From assembly GCA_009783975.1 (NCBI GenBank), contig WRCL01000152.1, forward strand, positions 1 through 5,565: a stretch of DNA of 5,565 nt, written 5' to 3'. The DNA comes from Micrococcales bacterium (GTDB lineage Bacteria; Actinomycetota; Actinomycetes; Actinomycetales; Cellulomonadaceae). Both the position numbers and the translations under genes were made by a program. The notes under the pieces were generated by a model. The model ran no database searches. It saw only the letters and a program-made list of their open reading frames with translations, and had not been told where the DNA came from. Below, piece after piece: positions 5,250 through 5,565 of this stretch. Each line of letters starts with the position of its first letter. Position 1 is the first letter of the stretch.

Positions 5250-5397
5250 TATGGCGCTCCCAAAACAAGATGTGCGTCGGGTGTGGTGCTGGGCGGGGGC
5301 GTCGCAAGGAGGAGGAGAGCCTCACTGACGATGGCAACGCCGCGACGTGCCCGCCGAGTGCCGCAGACGGCGTGCATCTTGTTTTGGGAGCGCCATA
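5250..5397. repeat. 148-bp long hairpin with 23-bp perfect outer arms
   Basis: Bases 5250-5272 are the exact reverse complement of 5375-5397. Pairing continues inward to 5305/5342: in the 33 inner positions I count 22 Watson-Crick pairs, 7 G-T (G-U) pairs and 4 mismatches (5280, 5281, 5291, 5298). The tip, 5306-5341, is a purine-rich loop with GAGG/CCTC. The outer arms read GGCGCTCCC inward from 5253 and from 5394, resembling ISL3-type terminal repeats. The whole could be a MITE derived from the adjacent insertion sequence or a structured subterminal end of it. No matching 8-bp flanking duplication is seen (TCTGATAT on the left, ATACGTGC on the right). Confidence 0.85.
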
Positions 5398-5565
5398 CGT
5401 GCACGACCCAGACCAGTACACAGTCGCTGCTGTCAACTTTGAAGGATCTACTGCTGTTCCCGTGGGTCATGAAACACGGCCTGGGAGTGGTGGGCACAGT
5501 CCGCCGCGGGTGAGCATGGCCATGGCGATGAGAGCTTCGGGCGAGTGGTATCCGTAGGCGCGGCG
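5253..5565 (-). mobile_element. End of an insertion sequence (probably ISL3 family), partial
   Basis: The GGCGCTCCC end at 5253 points into DNA that carries a transposase C-terminus on the minus strand, and no other inward-facing copy of this end occurs between 5253 and the stop codon at 5467. The simplest reading is that the element starts at 5253 and runs past the window edge. ISL3 elements have ends of the GGCTCTTCC kind and duplicate 8 bp of often AT-rich target; TCTGATAT (5245-5252) would be that target. Family assignment is from memory of these patterns. Confidence 0.5.
5467..5565 (-). CDS. Transposase C-terminus, probable ISL3 family (partial)
   Basis: Reading leftwards from the window edge, 32 codons end at the TGA complementary to 5467-5469. 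The residues run RRAYGYHSPEALIAMAM, then LTRGGLCPPLPGRVS. ISL3-type transposases end with a very similar block: after the last catalytic Glu and the N-x-K-I-K segment comes RxAYGF-R-x-x-x-x-x-I-x-x-ϕ-L. That fits both the sequence and its position at the 3' end. The DDE catalytic residues lie outside the window, so activity cannot be judged. A 214-bp non-coding tail containing the long hairpin separates the stop from the presumed element end, which is long for this family. Confidence 0.6.
   Translation of the reverse strand, partial: RRAYGYHSPEALIAMAMLTRGGLCPPLPGRVS

Larger units (their letters stand above)
4693..5252. other. Non-coding or decayed stretch of about 560 bp
   Basis: No convincing gene is seen here. 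Codon use in all frames is irregular and base composition is less GC-rich than the genes to the left. The most protein-like frame is minus 4748-5044 (98 residues, with a hydrophobic part around NILPTIIGSEIWPCVAVVC and ending in RSYEELRTAALEEWT), but it has no good ribosome binding site and no recognised domain. It could be a gene remnant. Small structures present are CTGTGTGG/CCACACAG (4825-4843), a tandem AAGACACTG pair (4953-4970) and CATCCCG/CGGGATG (5042-5061). Confidence 0.5.

Noticed and set aside
4558..5252. tRNA or CRISPR array in the non-coding stretch
   Set aside because: No cloverleaf with a TTCRA-type T-arm and no regularly spaced identical repeats could be found; the short GAG(T/C)TCGATG copies are too few and too short.
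5135..5557. 140-residue plus-strand frame through the hairpin
   Set aside because: It reads across both arms of the inverted repeat and antisense to the transposase end. The two arm translations merely mirror the repeat.

Overview
The window is high-GC DNA whose codons mostly end in G or C. Strong GGAGG-type ribosome binding sites, TANNNT -10 elements and probable leaderless starts suggest a high-GC actinobacterium. The genus cannot be read from the sequence. The stretch from about 4600 to 5250 is visibly less GC-rich and has no convincing gene.

Layout: (1) Positions 1-258 hold the 3' end of an unrecognised plus-strand reading frame. (2) Positions 332-2101 carry a two-gene operon, prfH-rtcB. 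It encodes a release-factor-like protein with a GGQ motif but no codon-recognition domain, and an RtcB RNA ligase with its full catalytic set. This is a known pairing for rescue and repair of ribosomes cut in the decoding centre. The conserved N-terminus of RtcB begins at an ATC codon (971) placed ideally behind an AAAGGAG site, with no ATG, GTG or TTG available there. (3) Positions 2168-3921 encode an ABC-2 type exporter: an ATPase and a six-helix permease overlapping by ATGA. A candidate promoter and hairpin precede the pair. (4) Positions 4061-4557 encode a small toxin-antitoxin-like pair: an AbrB/MazE-like antitoxin followed, again by ATGA overlap, by a RelE/ParE-like toxin. A palindrome and a -10 box sit directly upstream. 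(5) Positions 4558-5252 are non-coding or decayed, with several inverted repeats. (6) From 5253 to the window edge lies what looks like the end of an insertion sequence: the last 32 codons of a minus-strand transposase (probably ISL3 family) and a 148-bp near-perfect hairpin.

How the parts may work together: PrfH would release the nascent peptide from a ribosome whose 16S rRNA has been cut in the decoding centre, and RtcB would religate the broken RNA. This reading rests on family knowledge. The exporter, the toxin-antitoxin pair and the insertion sequence next to it suggest an accessory, stress- or conflict-related region. A direct functional link between these modules is only inferred. The points most worth a second look are the ATC start of rtcB in the same frame as prfH, and the long hairpin at 5250-5397, whose stem differences all become G-U pairs in plus-strand RNA.
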